From: Terriglobia bacterium
GTDB lineage: Bacteria > Acidobacteriota > Terriglobia > UBA7540
DNA length: 20,565 nucleotides
Assembly (NCBI GenBank): GCA_020072905.1
Contig: JAIQGB010000030.1
Location: 1 to 20,565 of the forward strand
Reading direction: 5' to 3'
Shown here: positions 1-7,908 of the stretch, one piece after another
Layout: each line of letters begins with the position of its first letter
Numbering within the stretch: the stretch's first letter is position 1
Notes under the pieces: model-generated
What the model saw: the letters and a program-made list of their open reading frames with translations, nothing else
Told to the model about the DNA's origin: nothing
The model's database searches: none
Program-made: the position numbers and the translations under genes

Positions 1-255
1 GAGGAGATCTCCCCTGAGGTGATCGAGGTAGGGCGCCACGGCTTGATGATTTCGCAAGGCTGGCAGCGCGGGCTGCTGCTGCCCCAAGTGGCGAGCGAAT
101 GGAAGTGGGATCGCGAACGGTTCCTCGAGGAGACTTGCCTGAAGGCCGGCCTCCCGGCTGACGCCTGGAAGCGCGGCGCGAGGATTCAAGCCTTTACGGC
201 CCAGGTCTTCAGCGAACCGAACCCGGCAACCCGGTCCTCCCCGCACGCTGCCTGA
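1..255 (+). CDS. AMMECR1-family protein, 3' end (5' cut by window edge)
   Basis: The frame is open from base 1 and stops at 253-255, so only about 84 C-terminal residues are visible. The stretch VGRHGLMISQGWQRGLLLPQ followed by VASEWKWDRERFLEETCLKAGL and an AF-x-AQVF ending matches the C-terminal half of the AMMECR1 fold, including the conserved LLPQVA and KAGLP elements. In prokaryotes this family is 'AmmeMemoRadiSam system protein A', often found with a Memo-like protein and a radical SAM protein; those partners would lie to the left and cannot be seen. The biochemical role of the family is not settled. The gene converges on the next gene, with a hairpin between them. Identification is firm; the product's function is not. 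Confidence 0.85.
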   Translation, partial: EEISPEVIEVGRHGLMISQGWQRGLLLPQVASEWKWDRERFLEETCLKAGLPADAWKRGARIQAFTAQVFSEPNPATRSSPHAA

Positions 256-281
256 AGTCCCTGCCGGTTCCCCAAACAATC

Positions 282-306
282 AGGGCGGGTCGAATACGCC
301 CGCCCT
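282..306. terminator. Bidirectional hairpin between convergent genes
   Basis: AGGGCGGG at 282-289 pairs with CCCGCCCT at 299-306 around a 9-base loop. A pyrimidine-rich stretch (ACTTTCTTTCC) follows on the plus side. It lies between the stop of the AMMECR1 gene (255) and the stop of the minus-strand gene (343), which is where a shared terminator is expected. Termination itself is inferred. Confidence 0.55.
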
Positions 307-342
307 CCTCGTGACTTTCTTTCCGACGCTCGGGCCGCGTAC

Positions 343-1179
343 TTATTCCAGCTCCACCCCGTCGCGAATGGCTATCTCGCGCCGGCTCTGAACGACCATC
401 CCGACCGAGGACCATTTCTGCACGGAAAGGATGACCATCTCACCAATCGTCTCGCGGGGAGCCTCCGGAAGGCGTCGGAGCATCGCGTTGTTGACGTCGT
501 GGAAAAAGGGGAAAATGCGGAAGCGTTGTCCGGGGCTGACGCCGTGTTCCTGGCCGAGGTTGATGTATGCCATGCTTCCCACGCCCAGGTAGGGCGTGTT
601 CCCCACGCCCGCCGCGATGATTCCCCACAGTTTGTTGTTAGAGGGAGCAAAGCGCTCCAGTGCCGCGCGGGGTGTGTACTGGGGAGCAGTGCGGGGTTGA
701 TAGGGAATAGCTAGGTCGCCGGGAGAGACCCCGGAGCAGGCAAACGTGACTTGGGCGATCGCGCCCTGCGGAGTCACGGTGACGACCTTCACCCTTCCGA
801 CGTCCTCATAGGCAGAGCCCATGGCGTCCAGCAAAAGCCCCTGCATGAAGTACCAATGGATGCGCATCAGTTCGTACGCCGAGCGCACAATGGAGAACTC
901 ACTGCCCACCGAAGGGGCGGCGCCGCCGCGGCTGCGGAGGTAGACATAGTCTCCCTCGGAGAACACGCGCCGCTCGGCGCGGAAGTCGTTGTCCGCGCCG
1001 TCGAAGACGTAGAGGTCTTTGGCGACCCGGGTTCCGGAGATGAACCCCGAACAGTTCATTTCCGATGGAGTCGCCGCGGGGACGGAAGCGGGTGCGGCGG
1101 CTTCCGGCTCCTGGGCGAACCCCTGAATCGCGGCAAGAAGCAGCAACACTCCGGACAGACGGATGAGTTTGTGAAGCAC
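343..1179 (-). CDS. Secreted hypothetical protein with FlgT-C-like C-terminal domain
   Basis: This is a 278-residue protein with a clear signal peptide (KLIRLSGVLLLLAAIQGFAQ, residues 4-23), so it is exported. After a Pro/Ala-rich linker comes a domain with one Cys pair candidate (C43 in EMNCSGF and a later ACSG). The last 90 residues contain AYINLGQEHGVSPGQRFRIF and, near the end, IGEMVILSVQ then IRDGVELE. That pattern (a lumenal 'GS..GV..GQ.F.V..' strand followed by 'G...V..V......V......I..GD.VE') resembles the C-terminal domain of FlgT-like or LysM-associated envelope proteins. No enzyme motif is seen. The start is GTG at 1179 with AGGAGG (complement of 1186-1191) six bases upstream, which fixes it. 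A sigma-70-like promoter lies at 1265-1292. The C-terminal resemblance is by eye only. Confidence 0.75.
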   Translation of the reverse strand: MLHKLIRLSGVLLLLAAIQGFAQEPEAAAPASVPAATPSEMNCSGFISGTRVAKDLYVFDGADNDFRAERRVFSEGDYVYLRSRGGAAPSVGSEFSIVRSAYELMRIHWYFMQGLLLDAMGSAYEDVGRVKVVTVTPQGAIAQVTFACSGVSPGDLAIPYQPRTAPQYTPRAALERFAPSNNKLWGIIAAGVGNTPYLGVGSMAYINLGQEHGVSPGQRFRIFPFFHDVNNAMLRRLPEAPRETIGEMVILSVQKWSSVGMVVQSRREIAIRDGVELE

Positions 1180-1264
1180 GGGTTTCCTCCTGTCTTACCC
1201 AGGACTGGCGCGGGTGCCTCTGGCCCCCGATGGCGGCTGGCGGGCAGCACCCCTCTTGCCTTAG

Positions 1265-1292
1265 AGTTTACAGCCCCTTAGACGAAAGTCAA
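1265..1292 (-). promoter_or_regulatory. Putative sigma-70 promoter of the secreted hypothetical gene
   Basis: Read on the minus strand, TTGACT (complement of 1287-1292) is followed after 16 bases by TAAACT (complement of 1265-1270). The leader to the GTG start at 1179 is about 80 bases and contains the strong ribosome-binding site. Both boxes match the consensus at 4-5 of 6 positions. Confidence 0.5.
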
Positions 1293-1549
1293 GTAGAAGC
1301 GGAGGCGGTGACTACGGGATCCCGGCACCCGAGCTTCCCTACCATCGCAGGCTCAAACGTGTGTTCGGGCGCCGCTCTGAGCACCCCTCTTCCCCAGCAA
1401 CGGGGTCTTGTCGGTCCCGCCGAAGCCGTCTCGATGCCAGACCGGGCGGCCGATTCAGGCGCTTCTCAACCGCTTCACCCGTCCAACCAGCCCCGATCCT
1501 TGATATCCGGCACCCGGAACTAGCATTCTCGTCGCTATTGGTACCCTCC
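1293..1549. other. Gene-free stretch upstream of the promoter
   Basis: Together with the leader of the minus-strand gene this makes about 370 bases (1180-1549) without a supportable gene. Short open frames exist on the plus strand but have no ribosome-binding site and no recognisable protein character. No tRNA, hairpin array or repeat was recognised here. Confidence 0.5.
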
Positions 1550-2332
1550 TCATCCTCTGGCCCTGGGTGGGTGAGATGATAGACGCGGGCACTCCGGGGC
1601 CGAGGCGACGATGCCGATGGTGAGGCTGAGAGAGGGGGGCAAGCGTAGGGGGCTGATGCCTTCTACGGATACGGACTGGAAGAGGTTTCTTATCAGGCTC
1701 ACCAGGCGGGCGTAATCAAAGCCCTTGTGCTCAATCCGGCGAACTCGATTCAACCGTCCCAGTACCGCCCCGAAGAATTCCGCGGTCGTGTAAGGGTAAT
1801 AGCGTTCGATCCCGAGGACACGCGAGCCAGTGGCTTTGACGAGGAAAGGAATGCCTTTCTCGTTGGGAACGGTGATCAGAAGGAAGCCGCGCAACTTCGC
1901 CGCGAAGGCGTGGACGTACTGCTCGACCAGGGCAGTGTCGAGGTGCTCCAGCGTCTCCATGCAGATGATGAAGTCGAACTTTTCCGTGAAGCTTTCCACG
2001 TCGCGCGGATTGGTCGACTCGATGAATGAATAGTTTTGCTCCATCGCGAACCGTTCTCGCCCGCGTTCGAGCCCGCCTCCCCAGCCGGCATCGAAACCCG
2101 CGTAACGCCGCACGCGCCGCGGAATGTAGCTCAGCGCGCGCCCGTCGTGGCATCCGACCTCGAGCACGCTGATCTCGGCCGCATCCGCCAGAGCCTCAAC
2201 TTTCCTGCCCAGCCATTCGAAACGCGCCAGATGATGGCGCGCGTAGAGACCTTTGCCGAACAACTCTTCGCTGTAGGTGGGGCCGGAATCTCCCGGAGGG
2301 CTGCCCTTGCTGGCCGGCGCATGCTTTGACAT
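1550..2332 (-). CDS. Class I SAM-dependent methyltransferase
   Basis: The protein has 260 residues. SVLEVGCHDGRALSYI (residues 55-70) is motif I, the glycine-rich S-adenosylmethionine loop, and YAGFDAG follows with an acidic residue (D81) where the ribose-binding acid is expected. FDFIICMETLEHLD (119-132) is the usual post-motif ending in the EHL signature of Methyltransf_11/23-type small-molecule methyltransferases. The acceptor cannot be told from sequence. It lies 207 bases downstream of the M24 peptidase on the same strand, with a glycosyltransferase before that, so a role in surface polysaccharide or lipid modification is possible but unproven. The start ATG at 2332 has only a weak GGGA upstream. 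The C-terminal 15 residues (PECPRLSSHPPRARG) are low-complexity and may not be part of the fold. Confidence 0.85.
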   Translation of the reverse strand: MSKHAPASKGSPPGDSGPTYSEELFGKGLYARHHLARFEWLGRKVEALADAAEISVLEVGCHDGRALSYIPRRVRRYAGFDAGWGGGLERGRERFAMEQNYSFIESTNPRDVESFTEKFDFIICMETLEHLDTALVEQYVHAFAAKLRGFLLITVPNEKGIPFLVKATGSRVLGIERYYPYTTAEFFGAVLGRLNRVRRIEHKGFDYARLVSLIRNLFQSVSVEGISPLRLPPSLSLTIGIVASAPECPRLSSHPPRARG

Positions 2333-2539
2333 CGCCTATCCCGCGACCCGATTGTCTCACAGAATGCCGCTTCCCTGGCGTTACTCGCGGTTGGGGGCAG
2401 GTGTGGCGCTCACGCGCGAGCGAGCATCGTGGTGCCGGAGGGCTGGATGATTTCGGGTTCGGGAACGGAGCGCCGCTGGCACTCGGCAGGGAGTGGAACA
2501 TGCTCCGACGTCTGGTAGCGCGGCGGCGCGTTGGCAGGC

Positions 2540-3907
2540 TCAGTGCCGACCCATCACTTTCTCGATTTCCTCCGCCGCACGAGGCAGGACGCGGGTAAGG
2601 ACCTCGCAACCGTTCTCCGTGATGAGGATATCGTCTTCGATACGCACACCGAGTTTCTCTTCCTGGATATAGATGCCCGGCTCGATGGTCACCACCATGC
2701 CCGGCTGGAGGGGCTGGGCGTAATCAAAAGGGTCGTGGACATTCAGGCCGATGGAGTGGCTGAGGCCGTGGATGAAATACTGGCCGAGGGATTTGCCGTG
2801 CAGGTCTTTGCCATGGGTGTTGATGTAGTCGTAGGCGATCTGGTGGAGCCCCTTGCTGCCCCCGCGGCCGAGCGTAACACCGGGCCGGGCGGCGGCGATG
2901 GCGGCGTCCGCGGCCGCGAGAACGATCCCGTAGATTTCCTTCTGCCGGGGCGTGAACTTGCCGTTAACGGGCAGCGTGCGCGTGATGTCGCTGGCGTAGC
3001 CGCCGTAGGCGCCGGCCACATCCATCACCACTACATCGCCGTCTTTCATCTGGTTCCAGTCCCGATCATAGTGGAGCACGGTGGAATAGAAACCCGAGCC
3101 GACGATGGGAGGATAGGCCGGCCACTCGCACCCGCGGCGCTCGTATTCGTATTGCATGCGCGCCGCCACTTCGTATTCCCACATGCCCGGTCGCACCGTC
3201 TTCATGGCGGCAAGGTGGGCCTCGATCGAAGCTTCAGCGGCCTTGCGGATCAGCGCGATTTCGCCGGGGGACTTCACCATACGCAGGCGAGTGACCACGT
3301 CGCGAAAGTCGGCGAAGGTTGCCAGCGGCGCCGCCTTCTTCAGCCGCGATTGCATGTCCTTGATGAAGCAATCTTCGCCGCTTTCAGGCTGCGGCGTCAT
3401 CTCGGTGTAAATTTTGTTGAAGCCTTTGAGGGCTTCGAGCAGTTCGGATTGAAAGAGCGTCACGCTCTTGACGATGGGGAAGCCGGTGCGCGCCGATGCG
3501 TCGGCGTCGTCGGGCCCGAGCTTCGGCCCTTCCCAGAGTTCGCCGTGGTAGCTGCCCGCCCGGTCGTCGTGCGGAGGGATGAACAAGATTTCTTTCTCGA
3601 TGCCGATCATTTCGTTCGAGCCTTTCGTGGCTTTGGGCACCAGCAGCATCATGGCGTTCGGCTCGTTCCAGCCGGTGAGGTAATAGAACATCTCGTTCTG
3701 GCGAAACATCGTCGTGCTGGACGCCACGTCCGCGTCGCCGTAGCCGAACAGGACGATGACGCCGTCGCCGCCGGTCTCGCGCACCAGCTTCACGCGCCGC
3801 TCGTGAAACGCCGAAAGGTCTTCGCGCTCCCACGCCGCCGCGGGAATCGCCGCGATCGTCAAGGCGACCACAAGGAATGCCAAACACCGCATCAAGACTC
3901 GTCGCAT
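2540..3907 (-). CDS. Secreted Xaa-Pro aminopeptidase (M24B family)
   Basis: The 455-residue protein starts with a signal peptide (CLAFLVVALTIAAIPAAAW, residues 8-26), placing it outside the cytoplasm. It has an N-terminal creatinase/AMP-N domain (about 30-190) and a C-terminal pita-bread catalytic domain (about 205-450). All five metal ligands of the M24 dinuclear centre are visible: D296 (VVMDVAG), D307 (YASDITR), H384 (GLSHSIGL), E409 (TIEPGIY) and E424 (VRIEDD). The family removes N-terminal residues in front of proline, usually with manganese. AGGGGG eight bases before the ATG at 3907 supports the start. It follows the GT2 gene after 68 bases on the same strand. A long open frame on the opposite strand is a composition effect. 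An intact, probably active enzyme. Confidence 0.93.
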   Translation of the reverse strand: MRRVLMRCLAFLVVALTIAAIPAAAWEREDLSAFHERRVKLVRETGGDGVIVLFGYGDADVASSTTMFRQNEMFYYLTGWNEPNAMMLLVPKATKGSNEMIGIEKEILFIPPHDDRAGSYHGELWEGPKLGPDDADASARTGFPIVKSVTLFQSELLEALKGFNKIYTEMTPQPESGEDCFIKDMQSRLKKAAPLATFADFRDVVTRLRMVKSPGEIALIRKAAEASIEAHLAAMKTVRPGMWEYEVAARMQYEYERRGCEWPAYPPIVGSGFYSTVLHYDRDWNQMKDGDVVVMDVAGAYGGYASDITRTLPVNGKFTPRQKEIYGIVLAAADAAIAAARPGVTLGRGGSKGLHQIAYDYINTHGKDLHGKSLGQYFIHGLSHSIGLNVHDPFDYAQPLQPGMVVTIEPGIYIQEEKLGVRIEDDILITENGCEVLTRVLPRAAEEIEKVMGRH

Positions 3908-3975
3908 CAGAACCCCCTAGAACCGCGAACGAACAGGATAAACCTCGCGTCAAGTTCGGCGGAGCGTGGCAGGTA

Positions 3976-5592
3976 TCAGGTTGCGGGTTCGACGGCGCGG
4001 GGGCGGAGGAGCGAGGGCAGCGCGCTCCACAACCGCCGCAGAGGCGTTTGCAGGAGGGACATCGTCCCCATGTAGGAATAGCCCACGAGGAAGAGCATCA
4101 GGAAAGGCGTGGTGATGTAGTTTTCAGCGTAAACGGAATAGGCCGTCGTGTAGGCGAAATAGGCGGCGAGGAGCAACTCGACCGCGGGAATCCAGCCACC
4201 GCGCTTCAAATACTTCTTGCGCTCCCAGTTGTCCTCGCGGCCTTCCACGCGAAACTTGGGCGTGCGCACGAATTCCGACTGTCGGCCGAACAGGGCCTCG
4301 AGCACTGCCTTGGCATTGGTGATCGCCAGACCGATGCCCGTCGCCATGAGGAAAGGAACGTACTTGATCGAGCGGAACCACCCCTTCGGCGCGAGCTCGC
4401 GCTGCGCCACCATATAAAATGTGGAGACCGAGCAGGTGGCCGCCAGGAACAGCGGCAGGTCCAGATAGAGCATCTGGAACCAGCCCTGGTAGAAGCGGAC
4501 AATCATCGCCGGCAGCAGGATCAGCGAGAACAGCACCATGAGCGGATAGGCGATGTTGGCGGTCAGGTGGAACGTGGCTTCCAGCTTGATGAAGAGCGGC
4601 TGCTCGCTGCGCCAGACGACGGGCAGTATTTTCCGCGCCACTTGAATCAAGCCCTTCGCCCAGCGCGCCTGCTGGGATTTGAAGGCGTTCATCTCCACGG
4701 GCAATTCCGACGGGCAAGTGATGCGTGGATCGTAGATGAACTTCCACCCCTTGAGCTGGGCGCGATAGCTGAGGTCGGAGTCTTCGGTGAGCGTGTCGTG
4801 CTGCCAGCCGCCGGCGTCGTCGATGGCGGCGCGGCGCCACATGCCCGCCGTGCCGTTGAAGTTGAAGAAACGCCCGGAAAGGTGCCGCGCGCCGTGCTCG
4901 ATGACGAAGTGGCCGTCGAGCAGAATGGCTTCCACTTCCGTCAGCGTGGAGTATGGGCGGTTGATCCAGGTCCACCGGCCCTGCACGACGGCCACTTGCG
5001 GGTCGGTGAAGTAGTGAATCATCTCGTGCAGGACGGCCGGTGGCGGAACGAAGTCGGCGTCGAAGATGGCGATGAACTCCCCCGTCGCCTTTTTCAAGCC
5101 TTCGGCGAGCGCGCCGGCCTTGAACCCTTCCCGGTGCTTGCGGTGATGATAGGAAATCGCAAAGCCTGCCCGGGCGTATTCACCGACCAGGCGTGAAGCG
5201 ACGTGCACCGTCTCATCGGTCGAGTCGTCGAGGACTTGGATTTCCAGCCGGTCGCGCGGGTAATCGATGCGCGTCGCCGCTTCGAGTAACCGCTCCACCA
5301 CGTAGCGCTCATTGAAAATGGGAAGCTGAACCGTCACCCGCGGCAACAGCTCAAACTCCTTGAGCGGCCGGGGCAATTTCTTGCGGTTCTTGAGGTAAAG
5401 ATAAGTAAGGTAGTAGCGGTGCAGGCCGTAAATCGAGAGGATGACAAGAATGGTAAAGTAGGGAATCAGAACCGAGAGATCGAAGGCGTTTGGCACATAG
5501 ATCCCCTGGAACGGGTCTTTGTGAAAGATGTGCTGGACGTAGCGGACCAGCGGGTTCGCGTCGGCGATCAGAATGGCGAAATATAAGTCCAT
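3976..5592 (-). CDS. GT2 membrane glycosyltransferase (cellulose/mannan synthase-like)
   Basis: The 538-residue protein has an N-terminal membrane segment (about 39-58), a cytosolic GT-A catalytic domain (about 85-320) and about five C-terminal membrane segments (about 335-370, 378-395, 408-430, 467-488, 493-512). The processive beta-glycosyltransferase signature is complete: DDSTD (122-126), DAD (178-180), TED with the catalytic-base aspartate at 271 (TLTEDSDLSYRAQLKGW) and QQARW (307-311). This set is typical of the cellulose synthase superfamily, and the overall shape is close to CslA-like (gluco)mannan synthases found in bacteria. No PilZ domain is fused. The product polysaccharide is unknown. 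It is divergent from the GT-C gene at 5649, and the 56-base gap carries a heptad repeat. No strong ribosome-binding site precedes the ATG. Confidence 0.92.
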   Translation of the reverse strand: MDLYFAILIADANPLVRYVQHIFHKDPFQGIYVPNAFDLSVLIPYFTILVILSIYGLHRYYLTYLYLKNRKKLPRPLKEFELLPRVTVQLPIFNERYVVERLLEAATRIDYPRDRLEIQVLDDSTDETVHVASRLVGEYARAGFAISYHHRKHREGFKAGALAEGLKKATGEFIAIFDADFVPPPAVLHEMIHYFTDPQVAVVQGRWTWINRPYSTLTEVEAILLDGHFVIEHGARHLSGRFFNFNGTAGMWRRAAIDDAGGWQHDTLTEDSDLSYRAQLKGWKFIYDPRITCPSELPVEMNAFKSQQARWAKGLIQVARKILPVVWRSEQPLFIKLEATFHLTANIAYPLMVLFSLILLPAMIVRFYQGWFQMLYLDLPLFLAATCSVSTFYMVAQRELAPKGWFRSIKYVPFLMATGIGLAITNAKAVLEALFGRQSEFVRTPKFRVEGREDNWERKKYLKRGGWIPAVELLLAAYFAYTTAYSVYAENYITTPFLMLFLVGYSYMGTMSLLQTPLRRLWSALPSLLRPRAVEPAT

Positions 5593-5595
5593 CTC

Positions 5596-5623
5596 AAGAA
5601 GTAAGAAGTCAGGAGTCAGAATT
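5596..5623. repeat. Degenerate heptad array R1 (4 units)
   Basis: Four consecutive 7-base units run from 5596 to 5623; the first two are identical (AAGAAGT) and the others vary (CAGGAGT type). The array occupies half of the gap between two divergent glycosyltransferase genes and starts four bases from the GT2 start codon. It belongs with the arrays at 6922, 12201 and 17464. Confidence 0.6.
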
Positions 5624-5648
5624 CCGTCCGCACGATCATGCTTGCACC

Positions 5649-6959
5649 ATGCCTAAAACCGCGACCTTGCTGAATCTCTTGCCGACCGTGGCCTTGCTGG
5701 CACTCGGCGCGGGCATCGCCGGTATCTTTTATCACATCGGGCGACTGCCGGAGCCGAAATCGCAAACGCCCGAAGTGATCGCCTGGCTCCTGGCGGCGGG
5801 CCTGCTCTATGTCGTGGCGGCCTATCTTGTCGAGAGATTCGCCCTCGGCCGAACCGCCCTGGTCGTCATCCTCGGCGGGGCGCTGGCCTTCCGACTTCTG
5901 GCTCTGCCGCTCAGCCCGTCGCTCTCGACCGACGTCTATCGCTACCAGTGGGAAGGCCGTGTCCAGCGCGCCGGCATCAATCCCTACACCACCTATCCCG
6001 CTGCTCTCCGTCACCTGGGGCTGGAGGATCCAGAACACCCCCTGGCGGTGGGGCCGCTCACGCCCACTCTCTATCCGCCGCTCAGTGAAGGGTCGTTCTC
6101 TTGGGCAAAAACCGTGCCGGGTTACAAGCGGCTCTACACGGGGCTCGACGTGGCGAGTATCTTCCTGCTCCTGCTGCTCCTGGCGGCACGCAAGCAGCCG
6201 CTCACGCGCGTCCTGATGTACGCCTGGAACCCGACCGTCGTCGTGGCCTTCGCGATGTGCGGCCACCACGATTCGCTCGCCATCTCGGCGCTGCTGGCGG
6301 CTAACCTTCTTATTATAGCCGACCGGCGCGCGGCGTCAATCGTCCTGCTGGCCCTATCGTTCCTGGCCAAATTCTTTGCCGCGCCGCTTCTTCCCGTTTT
6401 CCTCAAGCGCAGCAGGTGGCGGTATGCCGCGATCTTCGCAGCGGTGGTGGTCGCCGGCTACCTGCCCTACGCGAGCGCGGGGCGCAAACTCCTCGACGGC
6501 CTCTCGCAATACGCCGCGGGCTGGGAAAACAACGACAGCGGGTTTCGTTTGCTGCTGCTCGCCGGGAACTCGAAGCCGCAGGCGGGATTGATTTCGGCGG
6601 TGCTTCTCGCCGCCCTCCTGCTCTTTGTCCTGAAGCGGCGGATGGAGCCGCTCCGCGCCAGCTTCGTCCTGATTGGCGGGCTGCTGCTGCTCTCCCCCAA
6701 CGCCTTTCCGTGGTACTTCACCTGGTTGATCCCGTTCCTGTGTTTCTATCCGTCTCCTCCCTGGCTGCTGCTGAGCACCACCTGCGCCCTCGGTTATTCG
6801 CCCGTCATCGCTTTTGCCGCGGGGCAAGCTTATCGCGACTCGCCGCTTATGCTGGCGCTGGAATACGGGCCCGTGTTCGCGTGGCTGGTTTGGGAAGCAT
6901 GGCGGACTTCGGAGCGGGGAGTCCCGAATTCCGAACCCCCAATTTCGAATTCCGATTAA
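5649..6959 (+). CDS. GT-C membrane glycosyltransferase (GT87/DUF2029-like)
   Basis: The start ATG at 5649 gives 436 residues beginning MPKTATLLNLLPTVALLALG. An earlier in-frame start at 5490 would run through the divergent GT2 gene and is not plausible. There are about ten hydrophobic segments. The first large loop holds STDVYRYQWEGRVQRAGINP (93-112), the acidic loop motif typical of GT-C polyprenyl-phosphate-sugar mannosyl/arabinosyltransferases. These transfer sugars from a lipid-linked donor on the outer face of the membrane. NPTVVVAFAMCGHHDS later matches the conserved NP...GH.D region of the GT87 type. The final dozen codons (ending PPISNSD) are encoded by a heptad repeat, so the natural C-terminus probably ended around residue 424. 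The acceptor is unknown. Confidence 0.85.
   Translation: MPKTATLLNLLPTVALLALGAGIAGIFYHIGRLPEPKSQTPEVIAWLLAAGLLYVVAAYLVERFALGRTALVVILGGALAFRLLALPLSPSLSTDVYRYQWEGRVQRAGINPYTTYPAALRHLGLEDPEHPLAVGPLTPTLYPPLSEGSFSWAKTVPGYKRLYTGLDVASIFLLLLLLAARKQPLTRVLMYAWNPTVVVAFAMCGHHDSLAISALLAANLLIIADRRAASIVLLALSFLAKFFAAPLLPVFLKRSRWRYAAIFAAVVVAGYLPYASAGRKLLDGLSQYAAGWENNDSGFRLLLLAGNSKPQAGLISAVLLAALLLFVLKRRMEPLRASFVLIGGLLLLSPNAFPWYFTWLIPFLCFYPSPPWLLLSTTCALGYSPVIAFAAGQAYRDSPLMLALEYGPVFAWLVWEAWRTSERGVPNSEPPISNSD
6922..6956. repeat. Degenerate heptad array R2 (5 units) inside the GT-C gene end
   Basis: Five 7-base units (TTCCGAA type) run from 6922 to 6956. They end one base before the TAA stop (6957-6959), so they code for the last residues of the GT-C protein. 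The mqnE tail remnant begins directly after the stop codon. Confidence 0.6.
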
Positions 6960-7052
6960 TCAGACCTGCGCGGTGACGCCGGTTTCCGTGCGCGTGACGG
7001 GACGCTAGAGAGTATCGCGTTCGAAGGGTCCGTGGCTGATCTCACGGAGGAG
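6960..7052 (-). pseudogene. Displaced, degenerate copy of the mqnE 3' end
   Basis: Bases 6958-7052 align without gaps to 7907-8001, the last part of the intact mqnE gene; by hand count 76 of 95 positions agree. Read on the minus strand it encodes the last 31 codons, including PFERDTL and a TETGVTAQV ending, where mqnE has TETSVTVQV. A TAC tyrosine codon has become a TAG stop (complement of 7005-7007), and there is no start, so it cannot make a useful product. It abuts the vapC stop codon (7054-7056) with only one base between. Differences fall largely on silent positions, so the two copies probably diverged as working genes before this one decayed. Confidence 0.85.
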
Positions 7053-7053
7053 T

Positions 7054-7470
7054 CTACCGCTCACCTTTTCTAAGTCTGCGCCGCGCCCGCAGGTAATCGC
7101 CCGGAGGAAGGATGTGTACACCGCCGATGTGGCGCCCGAAGTATCTTCCGAAATGCTCTTTGTCGCCGGTCAGCAGGTGGGTGGCATGAACCTCTCTGGG
7201 CGCGAGCAAGATAGGGCGGTCTTTCTCCGGCAAGTCCACTCCGGCGGGCAGCGCTCCGCCCGCCAATCCTGGCAGGACCTGAACCACGGCCAGGAGTTGT
7301 TGTAGCCGGCGGCGTTGCGTGTCCTCCCACAAGTTGACCCGCGCTTCTTCCGCTGCGTATGCAGAGGTCACCAACTGCACGTCGGGCAGCTTCCGCAACC
7401 GTGTGAGGCCGGAATCCGGCCGGTAAGCGGCCGAAAAGAGCACGTTCGCGTCCAGGAAGAGGCGGTCCAC
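7054..7470 (-). CDS. PIN-domain toxin (VapC-like ribonuclease)
   Basis: The 138-residue protein has the four acidic positions of a PIN-fold nuclease: D7 in LFLDANVL, E41/E42 in AAEEARVN, D84 in EKDRPIL and D103 in LLTGDKEHFGRY. VapC toxins cleave RNA with divalent metal and are held inactive by the protein encoded just upstream. The start is GTG at 7470, three bases after the stop of the antitoxin gene, so the two are co-transcribed and probably translationally linked. Its stop codon is followed after one base by the mqnE tail remnant. The target RNA is unknown. Confidence in the PIN assignment is high. Confidence 0.88.
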   Translation of the reverse strand: MDRLFLDANVLFSAAYRPDSGLTRLRKLPDVQLVTSAYAAEEARVNLWEDTQRRRLQQLLAVVQVLPGLAGGALPAGVDLPEKDRPILLAPREVHATHLLTGDKEHFGRYFGRHIGGVHILPPGDYLRARRRLRKGER

Positions 7471-7473
7471 TGT

Positions 7474-7779
7474 TCAGCGCCGATTGCGCCGGGCGCGGCG
7501 AGGCCTGTGATGGGGGACTCTCTCCGGGTCAAGCCCCATTTTGCGGACCTCACCCACGGCGCGCCGGTAATCTTCCACATCCACTGCATTGGAGAGCAGA
7601 AATTCCGCCCTGCGCTCGGGGCTGTAGATTTCGACAGGCAAGGCAATGGCGGGGCGGATCAGGATGCCTTCGGGGCGCTCCTCGGCCACGACCAGTTTTC
7701 CTTGCTCGATGCCGAACTTGCGCCGCAAGCGGGCAGGGACAATGATTGCCCCGCGCTTCCCGACTTTGCTGACTTCCAT
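7474..7779 (-). CDS. AbrB/MazE-type antitoxin of the VapC-like toxin
   Basis: Starting at ATG 7779 the protein has 101 residues. EVSKVGKRGAIIVPARLRRK (2-21) followed by FGIEQGKLVV is the swapped-hairpin AbrB/SpoVT DNA-binding domain, about residues 1-45. The rest should be the toxin-binding arm, ending in a strongly basic tail (HHRPRRARRNRR). GGAG five bases before 7779 and the promoter/operator at 7794-7847 decide this start over longer frames that would run through the promoter. These antitoxins bind their own promoter together with the toxin. The module is in the same orientation as mqnE and lies between the intact mqnE end and its displaced copy. Confidence 0.87.
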   Translation of the reverse strand: MEVSKVGKRGAIIVPARLRRKFGIEQGKLVVAEERPEGILIRPAIALPVEIYSPERRAEFLLSNAVDVEDYRRAVGEVRKMGLDPERVPHHRPRRARRNRR

Positions 7780-7793
7780 AGCCCGCTCCGCCC

Positions 7794-7847
7794 GAATGCC
7801 CGATTCCCGGGCATTCTGATTATACGCCCCATCGGCAGCCGGTTCAA
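7794..7847 (-). promoter_or_regulatory. TA promoter with overlapping palindromic operator
   Basis: On the minus strand TTGAAC (complement of 7842-7847) is followed after exactly 17 bases by a perfect TATAAT (complement of 7819-7824). Immediately downstream, over the expected transcription start, is a 9-base inverted repeat: GAATGCCCG at 7794-7802 and CGGGCATTC at 7808-7816, with a 5-base spacer. The placement is that of an operator for autorepression by the antitoxin or the TA complex. The boxes and repeat are seen directly; the regulatory role is inferred from AbrB-type TA systems. Confidence 0.8.
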
Positions 7848-7908
7848 GGACAACCTGGATGAGCCCAGGACGGGGGGCGAAAAGAAACGGTGGCTTGGTC
7901 ACCGCAAA

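Noticed and set aside
3940..3953. TTGACG upstream of the peptidase gene as promoter
   Set aside because: No matching -10 box at the right distance; the gene may be read from upstream.
2531..5196. Long plus-strand open frames (2531-4075 and 3877-5196) opposite the peptidase and GT2 genes
   Set aside because: They are antisense to two clearly real genes with complete motifs, show low-complexity Arg/His/Glu-rich translations, and have no ribosome-binding sites. GC-rich codon use explains them.
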